Program-made: the position numbers and the translations under genes
Shown: one piece after another, positions 20,501 to 32,500 of the stretch
How positions within the stretch are numbered: the first letter of the stretch is position 1
Layout of the letters: each line of letters opens with the position of its first letter
Assembly (NCBI RefSeq): GCF_036226405.1
Contig: NZ_CP108464.1
Location: 7,688,001 to 7,752,000, forward strand
DNA: 64,000 bases
Origin: Streptomyces sp. NBC_01260
GTDB lineage: Bacteria; Actinomycetota; Actinomycetes; Streptomycetales; Streptomycetaceae
Direction: 5' to 3'
The notes under the pieces: generated by a model
What the model was told of the DNA's origin: nothing
Database searches by the model: none
What the model saw: the letters and a program-made list of their open reading frames with translations, nothing else

Positions 20501-23500
20501 GTGCCGTCGGCGTTCCTCGTCCTGGACGCGCTGCCGCTGACCGCCAACGGCAAGCTGGACCATCGGGCCCTGCCCGCTCCCGACCTCACCCCGGCGGCCC
20601 CCGCCCGGGCGCCGCGCACTCCGCAGGAGCAGATCCTCTGCGAGCTGTTCGCGGAGGTTCTGGGGGTGGCGTCGGCCGGCGTCGAGGACGGGTTCTTCGA
20701 GCTGGGCGGGCACTCGCTGCTGGCCACCCGCCTCGTCGCCCGGATCCGCGCGACACTCGGCGTGGAGATGCCGCTGCGCACCCTGTTCGAGGCGCCGACC
20801 CCGGCGGGCCTGGCCGCCGCTCTGGCGGCGGCCGGGCCGGCGCAGGCCGCCCTTGTCCGGCGCGAGCGCCCCGACGTGATCCCGCTGTCGTTCGCGCAGC
20901 GACGGCTGTGGTTCCTCCACCAGTTGGAGGGCGTCGGTGCCAACTACCACATCTCCCTGGCATGGCGGCTGTCCGGGGAGCTGGACCGGCGGGCCCTGGA
21001 GGCCGCCGTGGCGGACGTGGTGGCCCGGCACGAGAGCCTGCGCACCGTCTTCCCGGCAGTGGACGGCGTGCCGCACCAGCAGGTGCTGGAGGTGGAGGCA
21101 GCCCGCCCGCGGCTGCTCGTGAGCGGGACCACCGAGGCCGATCTGCCCGCTCTGATGGCGGCGGCCAAGGACCGCCTGTTCGACCTGGCGGTCGATGTGC
21201 CGCTGCGGGTCGAACTGTTCGAGCTGGCGCCGGACGAGCACGTCTTCCAGATGGTGCTCCACCACATCGCGGGTGACGGCTGGTCGCTGGGCCCGCTCGC
21301 GCAGGGCCTGACCGCCGCCTACGCGGCGCGCCGCCGCGGCGAGGAGCCGCAGTGGTCGCCGCTGCCGGTCCAGTACGCCGACTACGCACTGTGGCAGCAC
21401 GAACTGCTCGGCGACTCCGCAGACGAGGACAGCCTGCTCGCCGGCCAGGCGGACTACTGGACCCGGCAGCTGGCCGGTCTCCCGGAGCTGATCCAGCTGC
21501 CCACCGACCGGTCCCGCCCGGCGGTCGCCTCACACCGGGGCGGTGCCGTACTCGCCGGTCTCGACGCCGAACTGCACCGCGGCCTTCGCGAGCTCGCCCG
21601 CGTGCACGGGACCAGTCTGTTCATGGTGCTCCAGGCAGGGCTGGCGGCGCTGCTGAGCAAGCTCGGCGCGGGCGACGACATTCCGGTCGGCAGCCCGGTC
21701 GCCGGTCGGACCGACCAGGCGCAGGACGAGCTGGTCGGCTACTTCGTCAACACCCTGGTGTTCCGTACCGACACCTCGGGCGATCCGACGTTCGCCGAGC
21801 TGCTGAGCCAGGTCCGGGACACCGCACTGGCCGGATACGCCCATCAGGACCTTCCGTTCGAGCACTTGGTCGAGGTCCTGAACCCGTCCCGGTCGCTGGC
21901 GCACCACCCGCTGTTCCAGGTGATGCTGGTGCTGCAGAACGCGCCCAGGGCCGATTTCGCGCCGCCCGGGCTGCGCGTCGACGACATGCCGTCGACGTCC
22001 ACCACGGCCAAGCTCGACCTGATCTTCACCCTGTCCGAGCGGCACGCGGAGGACGGCTCCCCGGAGGGGATCGACGGGTCCGTCGAGTACGCCCGCGACC
22101 TGTACGACCCGGCCGCCGTGGAGACGATGATCGGGCGGTGGGAGCGGCTGCTCCGCGCGGCGGTCGCCGATCCGCGGCAGCGGCTCAGCCGGTTCGACCT
22201 GCTCAGCGCCGACGAGCACCGTGAGCTGACGGAGCTGGGCACCGGGCCTGCGGTGGCCGCGGCGCCGGCCGAGGGCGTGCTGGACCTGTTCCGGGCTCAG
22301 GTGCGGGCGATTCCTGACGCCCTCGCGGTGGTGGGGCCGCAAGCGTCGCTGACGTACGCGGAGTTGGATGCGCGGGCGAACCGGCTGGCGCACGCGCTTC
22401 TCGCGCGGGGCGCCGGACCGGAGCAGCTGGTGGCGGTGTCACTGCCGAGGTCGACCGAGCTGGTGGTGGCAATTCTGGCGGTGCTGAAGACAGGCGCCGC
22501 CTATGTTCCGGTCGACCCCGAGTATCCGGCTGCCCGGATCGCGTACCTGCTCGATGACGCCCAACCGGTCCTGACGGTGACCGACGCCCGCACCCTGGGC
22601 CGGCTTCCGGACGGTGCTGCCGGCCGGCTGGTGCTCGACGAGCCGGAGACGGCCGCCGTGGTGGCGAGCTGCCCGACGGCCGATCCGATGGTGGCCGTCG
22701 ACCCGAGCCACCCGGCCTACGTGATCTATACCTCGGGTTCCACCGGCAGGCCCAAGGGTGTGGTGGCGACGCACGGCGGTCTGGTCAACCTGTTCGCCAA
22801 CCAGCGGCCGCTGATTTCCAGGGCCGGGGAGCGGGTGCGGATGGGACTGACCACCTCCGTGTCGTTCGACGGCTCCTGCGACCAGTTGTTCGCCCTGTTC
22901 GCGGGCCATGAGCTGCACGTCCTGGACGAGGCGACCTGGTCCGACCCGGACGCCTACCTCGAGTACGCCGTGCGAGCGGACCTGGACACGGTCGGCGGCA
23001 CCCCTTCCTATCTGCAGGTCCTGATCGAACACGGTCTGCTGGACGACCCGCGGTGGCGTCCTTCGGTGGTCGCGCTGGGCGGCGAGGTCGTGCCGGAGCA
23101 GATGTGGGAGCGGCTCCGGGCGGCCGACGGAGTGTTCTCCCTGAACTACTACGGGCCGTCCGAGTGCACGGTGGACTCGGTCGTCGCGCCGCTGGAGTCG
23201 AGTTCACGCCAGGTGATCGGCCGGCCGTTCGGCGGTGTCCGGCTGCATGTGCTCGACGCCGCGTTGCGGCCCGTGCCCGCGGATGTGCCGGGTGAGCTGT
23301 ACATCACGGGTGCGGGCCTGGCGCGCGGCTATCTGAACCGGCCGGGCCTGACCTCGGGACGGTTCGTGGCCGACCCGTTCGGTCCGGGCGGCTCGCGGAT
23401 GTACCGCACGGGCGACCTGGTGCGGTGGAACCCGGACGGGAACCTGGAGTTCCTCGGCCGCACCGACGACCAGGTCAAGATCCGCGGCTTCCGGATCGAA

Positions 23501-26500
23501 CTCGGGGAAGTCGAGGCGGTCCTCGCCGAGCACCCGGGGATCGCGCGGGCCGCCGTGATCGTCCGGCAGGACCGGGCGCAGGGCCCCCGCCTGGTCGCCT
23601 ATCTGCAGGCCGCCACCGGGGCTGAGCTCCGGCCGGAGGACCTGCGGGCTCATCTGCGCGAGCGGCTGCCGGAGTACATGGTGCCGGGCGCGTTCGTCTC
23701 CCTCGACGCGCTGCCGCTGACCCCGAACGGCAAGCTGGACCGGCGCGCCCTGCCCGAGCCGGAGTCCACCGAGACATCGGCCGGCCGGGCACCGCGCTCT
23801 CCCCACGAACACGTGCTGGCCGGCCTGTTCGCCGAGGTGCTGGGCCTGCCTCAGGTCGGTGTCGACGACAACTTCTTCGACCTCGGCGGGCACTCCCTGC
23901 TCGCTACGCGGCTGGTGGCGCGCGTCCGTGCGACGCTGGGCGTGGAACTGGCCCTGTCCGCCCTGTTCCGAACCCCGACCGTGGCCGGGCTGGCTACCGG
24001 GCTGGGCGACGCGGACCGGGCCCGGCTCACCCTCGGGCGGTCGAAGCGGCCCGAGTTGGTGCCGCTGTCGTCCGCTCAGCGCAGGCTCTGGTTCCTGCGC
24101 CAGCTGGAGGGCGCCGAATCGGTCTACAACATGCCGCTCGCGTGGCGGCTTTCCGGACCGCTGGACCTGGCGGCTCTTGAAGCGGCGCTGAGCGACCTCG
24201 CCGGCCGGCACGAAACCCTGCGCACGGTCTTCCCGGCCACCGACGGCGTGCCCTACCAGCGAGTACTCCCCATGGAAGAGGCGCACCCGCAACTGTCGGT
24301 CACCCCGGCCGACGGGCCGGTGCCGGCGGAACTGCTGGCGGAGGCCGCTGCGCGCGGTTTCGACCTCGCCACCGAACCACCGCTGCGTGCCGAGGTCTTC
24401 GAGGTCTCGGCGGACGAGCACGTCCTGCTCCTTGTGATGCACCACATCGCCGGTGACGGCTGGTCGCTGGGCCCGTTGGCCGCCGACCTGGCCACCGCGT
24501 ACGCGGCACGCCGCCAGGGCGGGACGCCGCAGTGGGCGTCGCTGCCCGTGCAGTACGCCGACTACACCCTGTGGCAGCACCGGCTGCTCGGCGATGCGGC
24601 CGACCCCGACAGCCTGTCCGCCCGTCAGACCGACTACTGGACGCGGACACTCGCGGACCTGCCGGAGCAGATCCGGCTTCCCGCCGACCGCCATCGCCCC
24701 GCGACACCTTCCTCCTCCGGCGGCCACCTGGCCATCGAGCTGGACGCGGAACTTCACGCCGGCTTGGTCCGGCTGGGCCGGGAGCACGGCGCCAGCGTGT
24801 ACATGGTGCTGCAGGCCGGCCTGACATCGCTGCTGGACAAGCTCGGTGCGGGTACGGACATCCCGGTCGGCAGCCTGATCGCGGGCCGGACCGACCAGGC
24901 GCTGGACGACCTCATCGGGTTCTTCGTCAACACCCTGGTGCTCCGCACGGACACCAGCGGCGATCCGTCCTTCGCCGAGCTGCTGGTCCGGGTCCGGGAG
25001 GGGGCTCTCGGCGCGTACGCACACCAGGACCTGCCGTTCGAGCATGTCGTCGAGGCCCTCAATCCGTCCCGGTCGCTCACCCGACAGCCGCTGTTCCAGG
25101 TACTGCTCGCGCTGCAGAACGTGCCCCGCACCGAGTTCGAGCTGAGCGGTCTGACCACCGAGATCGTGCTGGTTCGGACGCCGACGGCGATGTTCGACCT
25201 CGGCTTGCACCTGCTGGAGCGCGGCGGCACCGGGGGGTCGGCCGAGGGCATCATCGGGCGGGTCGAGTACAGCACCGACCTGTTCGACGCTGCCACGGTG
25301 GAGGCACTGGTCGCCCGGTGGCTGCGGCTGCTGGCGGCAGTGGTCGCCGACCCGGAACGTCCGCTGAGCCGGGTCGACGTCCTCACCGCCGAGGAGCGCC
25401 ACGAGCTGCTGGTCGCCCGCAACGACACGGCCGGCCCAGCGCCCGACGCCACCCTGCCCGCGCTCTTCGAGGCGCGGGCCCGGTCGACGCCCCAGGCCCC
25501 GGCCGTGGTGTTCGAGAACACCGTGCTGACCTACCGCGAGCTGAACCGCCGGGCCAACCGCCTGGCCCACGCACTGATCGCCCGAGGCGTGGGCCCGGAG
25601 CAGGTCGTCGCCCTGCGACTGCCGCGTTCGGCCGAGCTGGTGATTGCCGTCCTCGCGGTACTCAAGACGGGCGCGGCGTATCTGCCGATCGACCCGGACT
25701 ACCCGGCCGCCCGCATCACGTACATGCTGGAGGACGCCCGCCCGGCCGTCGTGCTCGACGACCTCGCGGCCGTCACACCGGCCGGCGAGCTGCCGGAGCA
25801 CGATCCGGCCGTCCCCGTGGACGCCCGGCACCCGGCCTACGTCATCTACACCTCCGGTTCCACCGGCCGGCCCAAGGCCATCGCGATGCCCGCCGCCGGA
25901 CTGCTGAATCTGCTGGAGTGGCACCACCGGACCGTCGGTGGCGAACCCGGCACGCGCACGGCTCAGTTCACCGCGATCAGCTTCGACGTCTCGGTGCAGG
26001 AGGTGCTGTCCGCGCTGCTGTACGGGAAGACCCTCGTGGTGCCGACCGAGGAGCAGCGCCGCAGCGCGGAGCTGCTCGCCCACTGGCTGGACCGGCACCG
26101 GGTCGAGGAGTTGTTCGCGCCGAATCTGGTGGTCGAGGCGCTGGCCGAGGCAGCCGAGGAGGCCGGTCTTGACCTGCCGCACCTGCGGCTGGTCGCCCAG
26201 GCCGGAGAGGCCATGCGGCTGGGTGGTGCCATGCGCCGCTTCCAGGCCCGCCGGCCGGGCCGGGTGCTGCACAACCACTACGGGCCCGCCGAAACCCATG
26301 TGATCACCGCCTACCCGCTTCCGGCCGACCCGGCCGACTGCCCGCTGCCGGTGCCGATCGGCCGTCCCATCGCCAACTGCCAGGCGTACGTGCTGGATTC
26401 GGCGCTGCGACCGGTGGCTCCCGGTGTGCTGGGCGAGCTGTACCTGGCCGGATCGGGGCTGGCGCGCGGCTACCTGAACCAGCCCGGTCTGACTGCCGGG

Positions 26501-29500
26501 CGCTTCGTCGCCAATCCGTTCGGGCCGGCGGGCGCGCGGATGTACCGCACCGGTGACCTGGTGCGCTGGCGTGCCGACGGCGAGCTGGATTTCGCCGGCC
26601 GGGTGGACCACCAGGTCAAGGTGCGCGGGTTCCGGATCGAGCCCGGTGAGATCGAGGCCGAGCTGACCGCGCACCCGGGCGTGTCCCAGGTCGTGGTACT
26701 CGCCCGGGAGGACCGGATCGTCGCGTACGTCGTCCCCTCGGACGCGAACGGGGTAATCGCGTCGGCGCTGGCGGTGTTCCTGCGTGACCGGGTGCCGGAT
26801 TACATGGTTCCGTCCGCGTTCGTGCTGCTCGACGCGCTGCCGCTGACGCCGAACGGCAAGCTCGACCGGGCGGCGCTGCCCGCGCCGGATCCGGGCCCGG
26901 CCGCCGGCGGCCGGGCGCCGCGCACGCCGCAGGAGCAGATCCTGTGCGAGGTGTTCGCAGAGGTGCTGGGTCTCGCCGCTGTCGGGGTCGACGAGGACTT
27001 CTTCGAGCTGGGCGGGCACTCCTTGCTCGCCACCCGGCTGGTCTCGCGGCTCCGGGCGACCCTGGGGGTCGAACTGGAGCTGCGCGCGCTGTTCCGGACG
27101 CCGACCGCCGCCGGACTGGCGGCCGGGCTGCACGGCGCCGGAACCGCGCGGCAGGCTCTGGTGCCCCGGCCCCGCCGCGAACTGATGCCGCTGTCGTTCG
27201 CCCAGCGCCGGCTCTGGTTCCTCCAGCAGTTCGGCGCGCCGAGCGCCACCTATCACATGCCGCTGGCCCTGCGGCTGTCCGGAGACCTCGACCGGGCCGC
27301 ACTGAGCGCCGCGCTCGTGGACGTGGTGGCCCGGCACGAGACCCTGCGCACGGTCTTCCCGCACACCGGCGGAATTCCGTACCAGCGAGTGCTCGACACA
27401 GCCGAGGTCGCCGTCCCCCTGGCCGTGCGCACGGCCGGCGAAAGGGAGGTGTCCGCACTGCTGCGCGAGGCGGCGGTGCGCGGCTTCGACCTGACCTCGG
27501 AGGTGCCGCTTCGGGCGGAGCTGTTCGCTCTCGCACCGGACGAGCATGTGCTGCTGCTGGTCATGCACCACATCGTCGGGGACGGCTGGTCCATGGGTCC
27601 GCTCGCCCGTGACCTGGCCGCCGCCTACACCACCCGGCAGGGTGGCGGGGCACCTGCATGGCCACCGCTGCCCGTGACCTACGGCGACTACACCCTGTGG
27701 CAGCACGAGATCCTGGGCGACGAGGACGACGCCGACAGCCTGTTCGCCCGCCAGGTCGCCTACTGGACGCAGACGCTGGCCGGTTTGCCCGAGCAGCTGC
27801 AGCTGCCTGCCGACCGGCCGCGCCCGGCCGCCATGTCGTACAGCGGTGACGTGCTGGAACTCCGGGTCGATGCCGAGCTGCATGCGGCGCTCGTGGAGTT
27901 GGCACGACGATCGGGGGCGACTCTGTTCATGGTGCTGCAGGCCGCGTTGGCGGCGCTGTACACACGGCTGGGTGCGGGTACGGACATCGCGATCGGGAGT
28001 CCGGTCGCGGGGCGCACGGACGAGGCACTGGACGATCTGGTCGGGTTCTTCGTCAACACGCTGGTGCTGCGCACCGACACGAGTGGTGATCCGAGCTTCG
28101 CTGAGCTGCTGGGCCGGGTGAGGGAGACCGCGCTGTCGGCGTACGCGCACCAGGACGTGCCGTTCGAGCACCTCGTGGAGGCGCTGAACCCGTCCCGCTC
28201 CCTGTCCCACCACCCGCTGTTCCAGACCGGTCTGGTCGTGCAGAACGCGCCGGGCGGCGCCTTCGAGCTGCCGGGCCTCCAGGTCTCCGGAATGGCCGTG
28301 CTCACCGGGACCGCGCGGCTCGACCTGACCTTCGGGTTCGCGGAGGAGTACGGCCCCGACGGCGAGCCGGCCGGACTCAGCGGCGCTGTCGAGTACAGCA
28401 CCGACTTGTTCGACCGTGCGACGGTCGAGACCCTGGCCGCCAGGTGGACCAGGCTGCTGGCCGCGGTCGCCGCCGCACCCGACCGGCCGCTCGGCGGGAT
28501 CGACCTGCTGGCCGCCGAGGAACGCGACGAGCTGCTGCCCGCAGTCGAGGAGGGAGCGGCCGGGGAGAGCCTGCCCGTGTTGTTCGCGGCGCGGGTGGCG
28601 GCTGCACCGGACGCGGTCGCGCTGGTCAGCGGTGACGTAGAGCTGACGTACGGGCAACTGAACGCGGGGGCGAACCGGTTCGCCCATGCACTGATCGCCC
28701 AGGGGGTCGGCCCGGAACAGGTGGTGGCGGTCTCCCTGCCGCGTTCGGTGGAATCAGTGGTAGCGGTCCTGGGCGTCCTGAAGGCAGGCGCCGCCTACCT
28801 GCCCGTGGACCCGGCCTACCCGCAGTCACGGATCGCCTACATGCTGGACGACGCCCACCCGGCCGTGGTCATCGACAACCCCGCCATGGTGACCGAAGGC
28901 AACTGGCCGGACACCGACCCGGACATCGCACTCGACATCCGCCACCCCGCCTACGTCATCTACACCTCGGGCTCGACCGGCCGCCCCAAGGGCGTCGTCG
29001 TGAGCCACGCCGGCGTGTCGGGCCTGGTGGCGGCGCAGGTCGACCGGCTCGGTGTGGCGCGGGGCAGCCGGGTGCTCCAGTTCGCCTCGCCCAGCTTCGA
29101 CGCGTCCTTCTGGGAACTGTGCAGCGCGCTGCTCACCGGTGCCGCCCTCGTACTGGCCCCCGCCGAGGCTCCGCTGGAGGCCCTGACGGACCGCCGGTGC
29201 TCTGTCACCCACGTGACGCTGCCGCCCTCCGCCCTGGCCGCGCTGGACGGTACCGAACTGACGGCGACCACCCTGGTGGTGGCGGGTGAGGCGTGCCCGC
29301 CGGAACTGGTACAGCGGTGGGCACCCGGACGCCGGATGATCAACGCGTACGGACCCACCGAGACCACGGTGTGCGCGACCATGAGCGACCCGCTGACCCC
29401 GGGGCCCGGCGTGCCGCCCATCGGGCGACCGGTCGCGGGCTTCCGGACGTACGTACTGGACGAGCGGCTGCGCATCGTCCCGCCGGGCGTGCCCGGGGAG

Positions 29501-32500
29501 TTGTACGTCGCCGGCCCCGGTCTGGCACGCGGCTACCTGGACCGGCCGGGTCTGACCGCGGGACGGTTCACGGCCTGCCCGTTCGGGCCTGCGGGCGCGC
29601 GGATGTACCGCACCGGCGACCTGGTGCGGCGGCGTGCCGGCGGCGAGCTGGAGTACGTCGGCCGGGCCGACCAGCAGGTGAAGGTCCGCGGCTTCCGCGT
29701 CGAACTCGGCGAGGTCGAGGCCGCGCTGGCCGAGCACCCCGCCGTCGCCCAGGCCGCCGTCGCGGCCGTGGACGACCGGCTCGTCGGCTACGTGGTGGCC
29801 CACCCGGACGTGGCTGCCTCTCCTGCGAAGCTGGCGGTGCACTTGCGCGAGCGGCTGCCGGACTACCTGGTGCCGACCGTCTTCATGATGTTGGACGCGT
29901 TGCCGCTGACGCCCAACGGGAAGCTGGACCGAGCGGCACTGCCCGTGCCCGAAGCCGCTCCGGCGGGAAGCGGGCGGGTGCCGCGCACGCCGCAGGAGCA
30001 GATTCTCGCGGAGTTGTTCGCGGAGGTGCTCGGCGTGCAGCGGGTCTCGGTCGACGACGACTTCTTCGAGTTGGGCGGGCACTCTCTGCTTGCCACCCGG
30101 CTGGCCGCCCGGGTGCGCTCGGTGCTCGGCGTGGAACTCGAACTGCGCGCGCTTTTCCAGGCGCCCACCGTGGCGGGCCTGGCCGAGGCGCTGGCCCGCG
30201 CCGGCCGCGCCCGCCCGGCGCTGGCCCCGTACGAGCGGCCCGAGGCGGTGCCGCTCTCCTTCGCCCAGCGCCGGCTCTGGTTCCTGCACCGTATGGACGC
30301 CGCCGCGACGTACCACATCCCCCTGGCGCTGCGGCTGGCCGGAACACTCGACCGCCCCGCGCTCAATCAAGCCCTGGCCGACGTGGTGGCCCGGCACGAG
30401 AGCCTGCGGACGGTGTTCCCGGAGGTCGCCGGCGTACCCTGCCAGCGCGTGCTGGACGCGGCCACGGTCCGCCTCCGGGCCCGGCCGACCGAGGTGACAC
30501 AGGACGAACTGCCGGAGCGGCTCGCCGAGTCCGCCCGGCAGCCCTTCGAACTCGCGACAGAGCCGCCGCTGCGGGCCGAGCTGTTCGCTCTCGCGCCGGA
30601 CGAGCACGTGCTGCTGCTGGTCATGCACCACATCGCCGCTGACGGCTGGTCCACCGGGCCGCTGGCCCGCGACCTGGCCGAGGCGTACGCGGCCCGTTGC
30701 GAGGGCCGGACGCACACCCGGCCGGTCCTGCCCGTGCAGTACTCCGACTACACGCTGTGGCAGCGCGAGCTGCTCGGCGACACCGCCGACCCGCAGAGCC
30801 GGTTCGCCGAGCAGCTCGACTACTGGAAGCGGCAGCTGTCCGACCTGCCGGAACTGCTCCCCCTGCCCGCCGACCGGCACCGTCCTGCTGTCGCAGGGCG
30901 GCACGGAGACCACGTCGGCCTGGAACTCGACCCCGAACTGCACACCGCGCTGACGGAATTGGCGCGGAACACCGGAACGAGTCTGTTCATGGTGCTGCAG
31001 GCCGCGTTGGCGGCGCTGTACACACGACTGGGCGCGGGCACGGACATCGCGATCGGAAGTCCGATCGCGGGGCGCACGGACGAGGCACTGGACGATCTGG
31101 TCGGGTTCTTCGTCAACACGCTGGTGCTGCGCACCGACACGAGTGGTGATCCGAGCTTCGCTGAGCTGCTGGGCCGGGTGAGGGAGACCGCGCTGTCGGC
31201 GTACGCGCACCAGGACGTGCCGTTCGAGCACCTCGTGGAGGCGCTGAACCCGTCCCGCTCCCTGTCCCACCACCCACTGTTCCAGACCATCCTTGCCGTG
31301 CAGAACGCGCCGATGGGCCGGTTCTCGCTGCCCGGCCTGGACGTCACCACCTACGCGGTCGCGACCGGCACCGCCAAGTTCGACCTCGGCGTGAGCATGG
31401 CCGAACAGTTCGGTCCCGACGGGAGCCCGGCAGGAATCGCCGGCGCGGTCGAGTACGCCACCGACCTGTTCGACCGCTCGACGGTTGCCGCTCTGGTCCG
31501 GCGTTGGACGCTCCTGCTGGAGGCCGTCACCGCCGACCCCGAGCTGCCGATCGGGGAGATCGACCTCCTCGGCGCCGACGAGCGGCACCTGCTGCTGGAA
31601 CGCGACAACGCCACCGCCCGGGACGTGGACACCGTCCCGCTGCCGCAGGCCTTCGCGGCGCGGGTGGCGGCTGCACCGGACGCGGTCGCGCTGGTCAGCG
31701 GTGACGTAGAGCTGACGTACGGGCAACTGAACGCGGGGGCGAACCGGTTCGCCCATGCACTGATCGCCCAGGGGGTCGGCCCGGAGCAAGTGGTGGCGGT
31801 CTCCCTGCCGCGTTCGGTGGAATCAGTGGTAGCGGTCCTGGGTGTCCTGAAGGCAGGCGCCGCCTACCTGCCCGTGGACCCGGCCTACCCGCAGTCACGG
31901 ATCGGCTACATGCTGGACGACGCCCACCCGGCCGTGGTCATCGACAACCCCGCCATGGTGACCGAAGGCACCTGGCCGGACACCGAACCGGACATCGCAC
32001 TCGACATCCGCCACCCCGCCTACGTCATCTACACCTCGGGCTCGACCGGCCGCCCCAAGGGCGTCGTGGTCGGCCACGGGGGTGTCGCGAGTCTGGTCGC
32101 AGGACAGATCGAGCGCTTCGCGATCGAACCCGGCAGCCGGGTGCTCCAGTTCGCCTCCCCCAGCTTCGACGCCTCGGTGTCGGAGATCTTCACCGCCCTG
32201 CTGGGCGGCGCCACCCTGGTGCTGCCCCCCGCCGCCGATCCGGTCGCCGCCCTGACCGATCCGGGCCTCGGCGCCACCCACGTGACGGTGCCCCCGTCCG
32301 TCCTCGCCGCAGTGCCGGACGGCACGGTGACCGTGTCGACGCTGGTGGTGGCGGGAGAGGCGTGCCCGCCGGAACTGGTACAGCGGTGGGCACCCGGACG
32401 CCGGATGATCAACGCGTACGGACCCACCGAGACCACGGTGTGCGCGACCATGAGCGACCCGCTGACCCCGGGATCCGGCGTGCCGCCCATCGGCCGGCCG

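Noticed and set aside
23204..28687. Very long minus-strand open frames opposite the NRPS (up to 1827 codons)
   Set aside because: They are shadows created by high third-position GC. The translations show no family motifs, and the plus strand carries unmistakable C-A-T domains.
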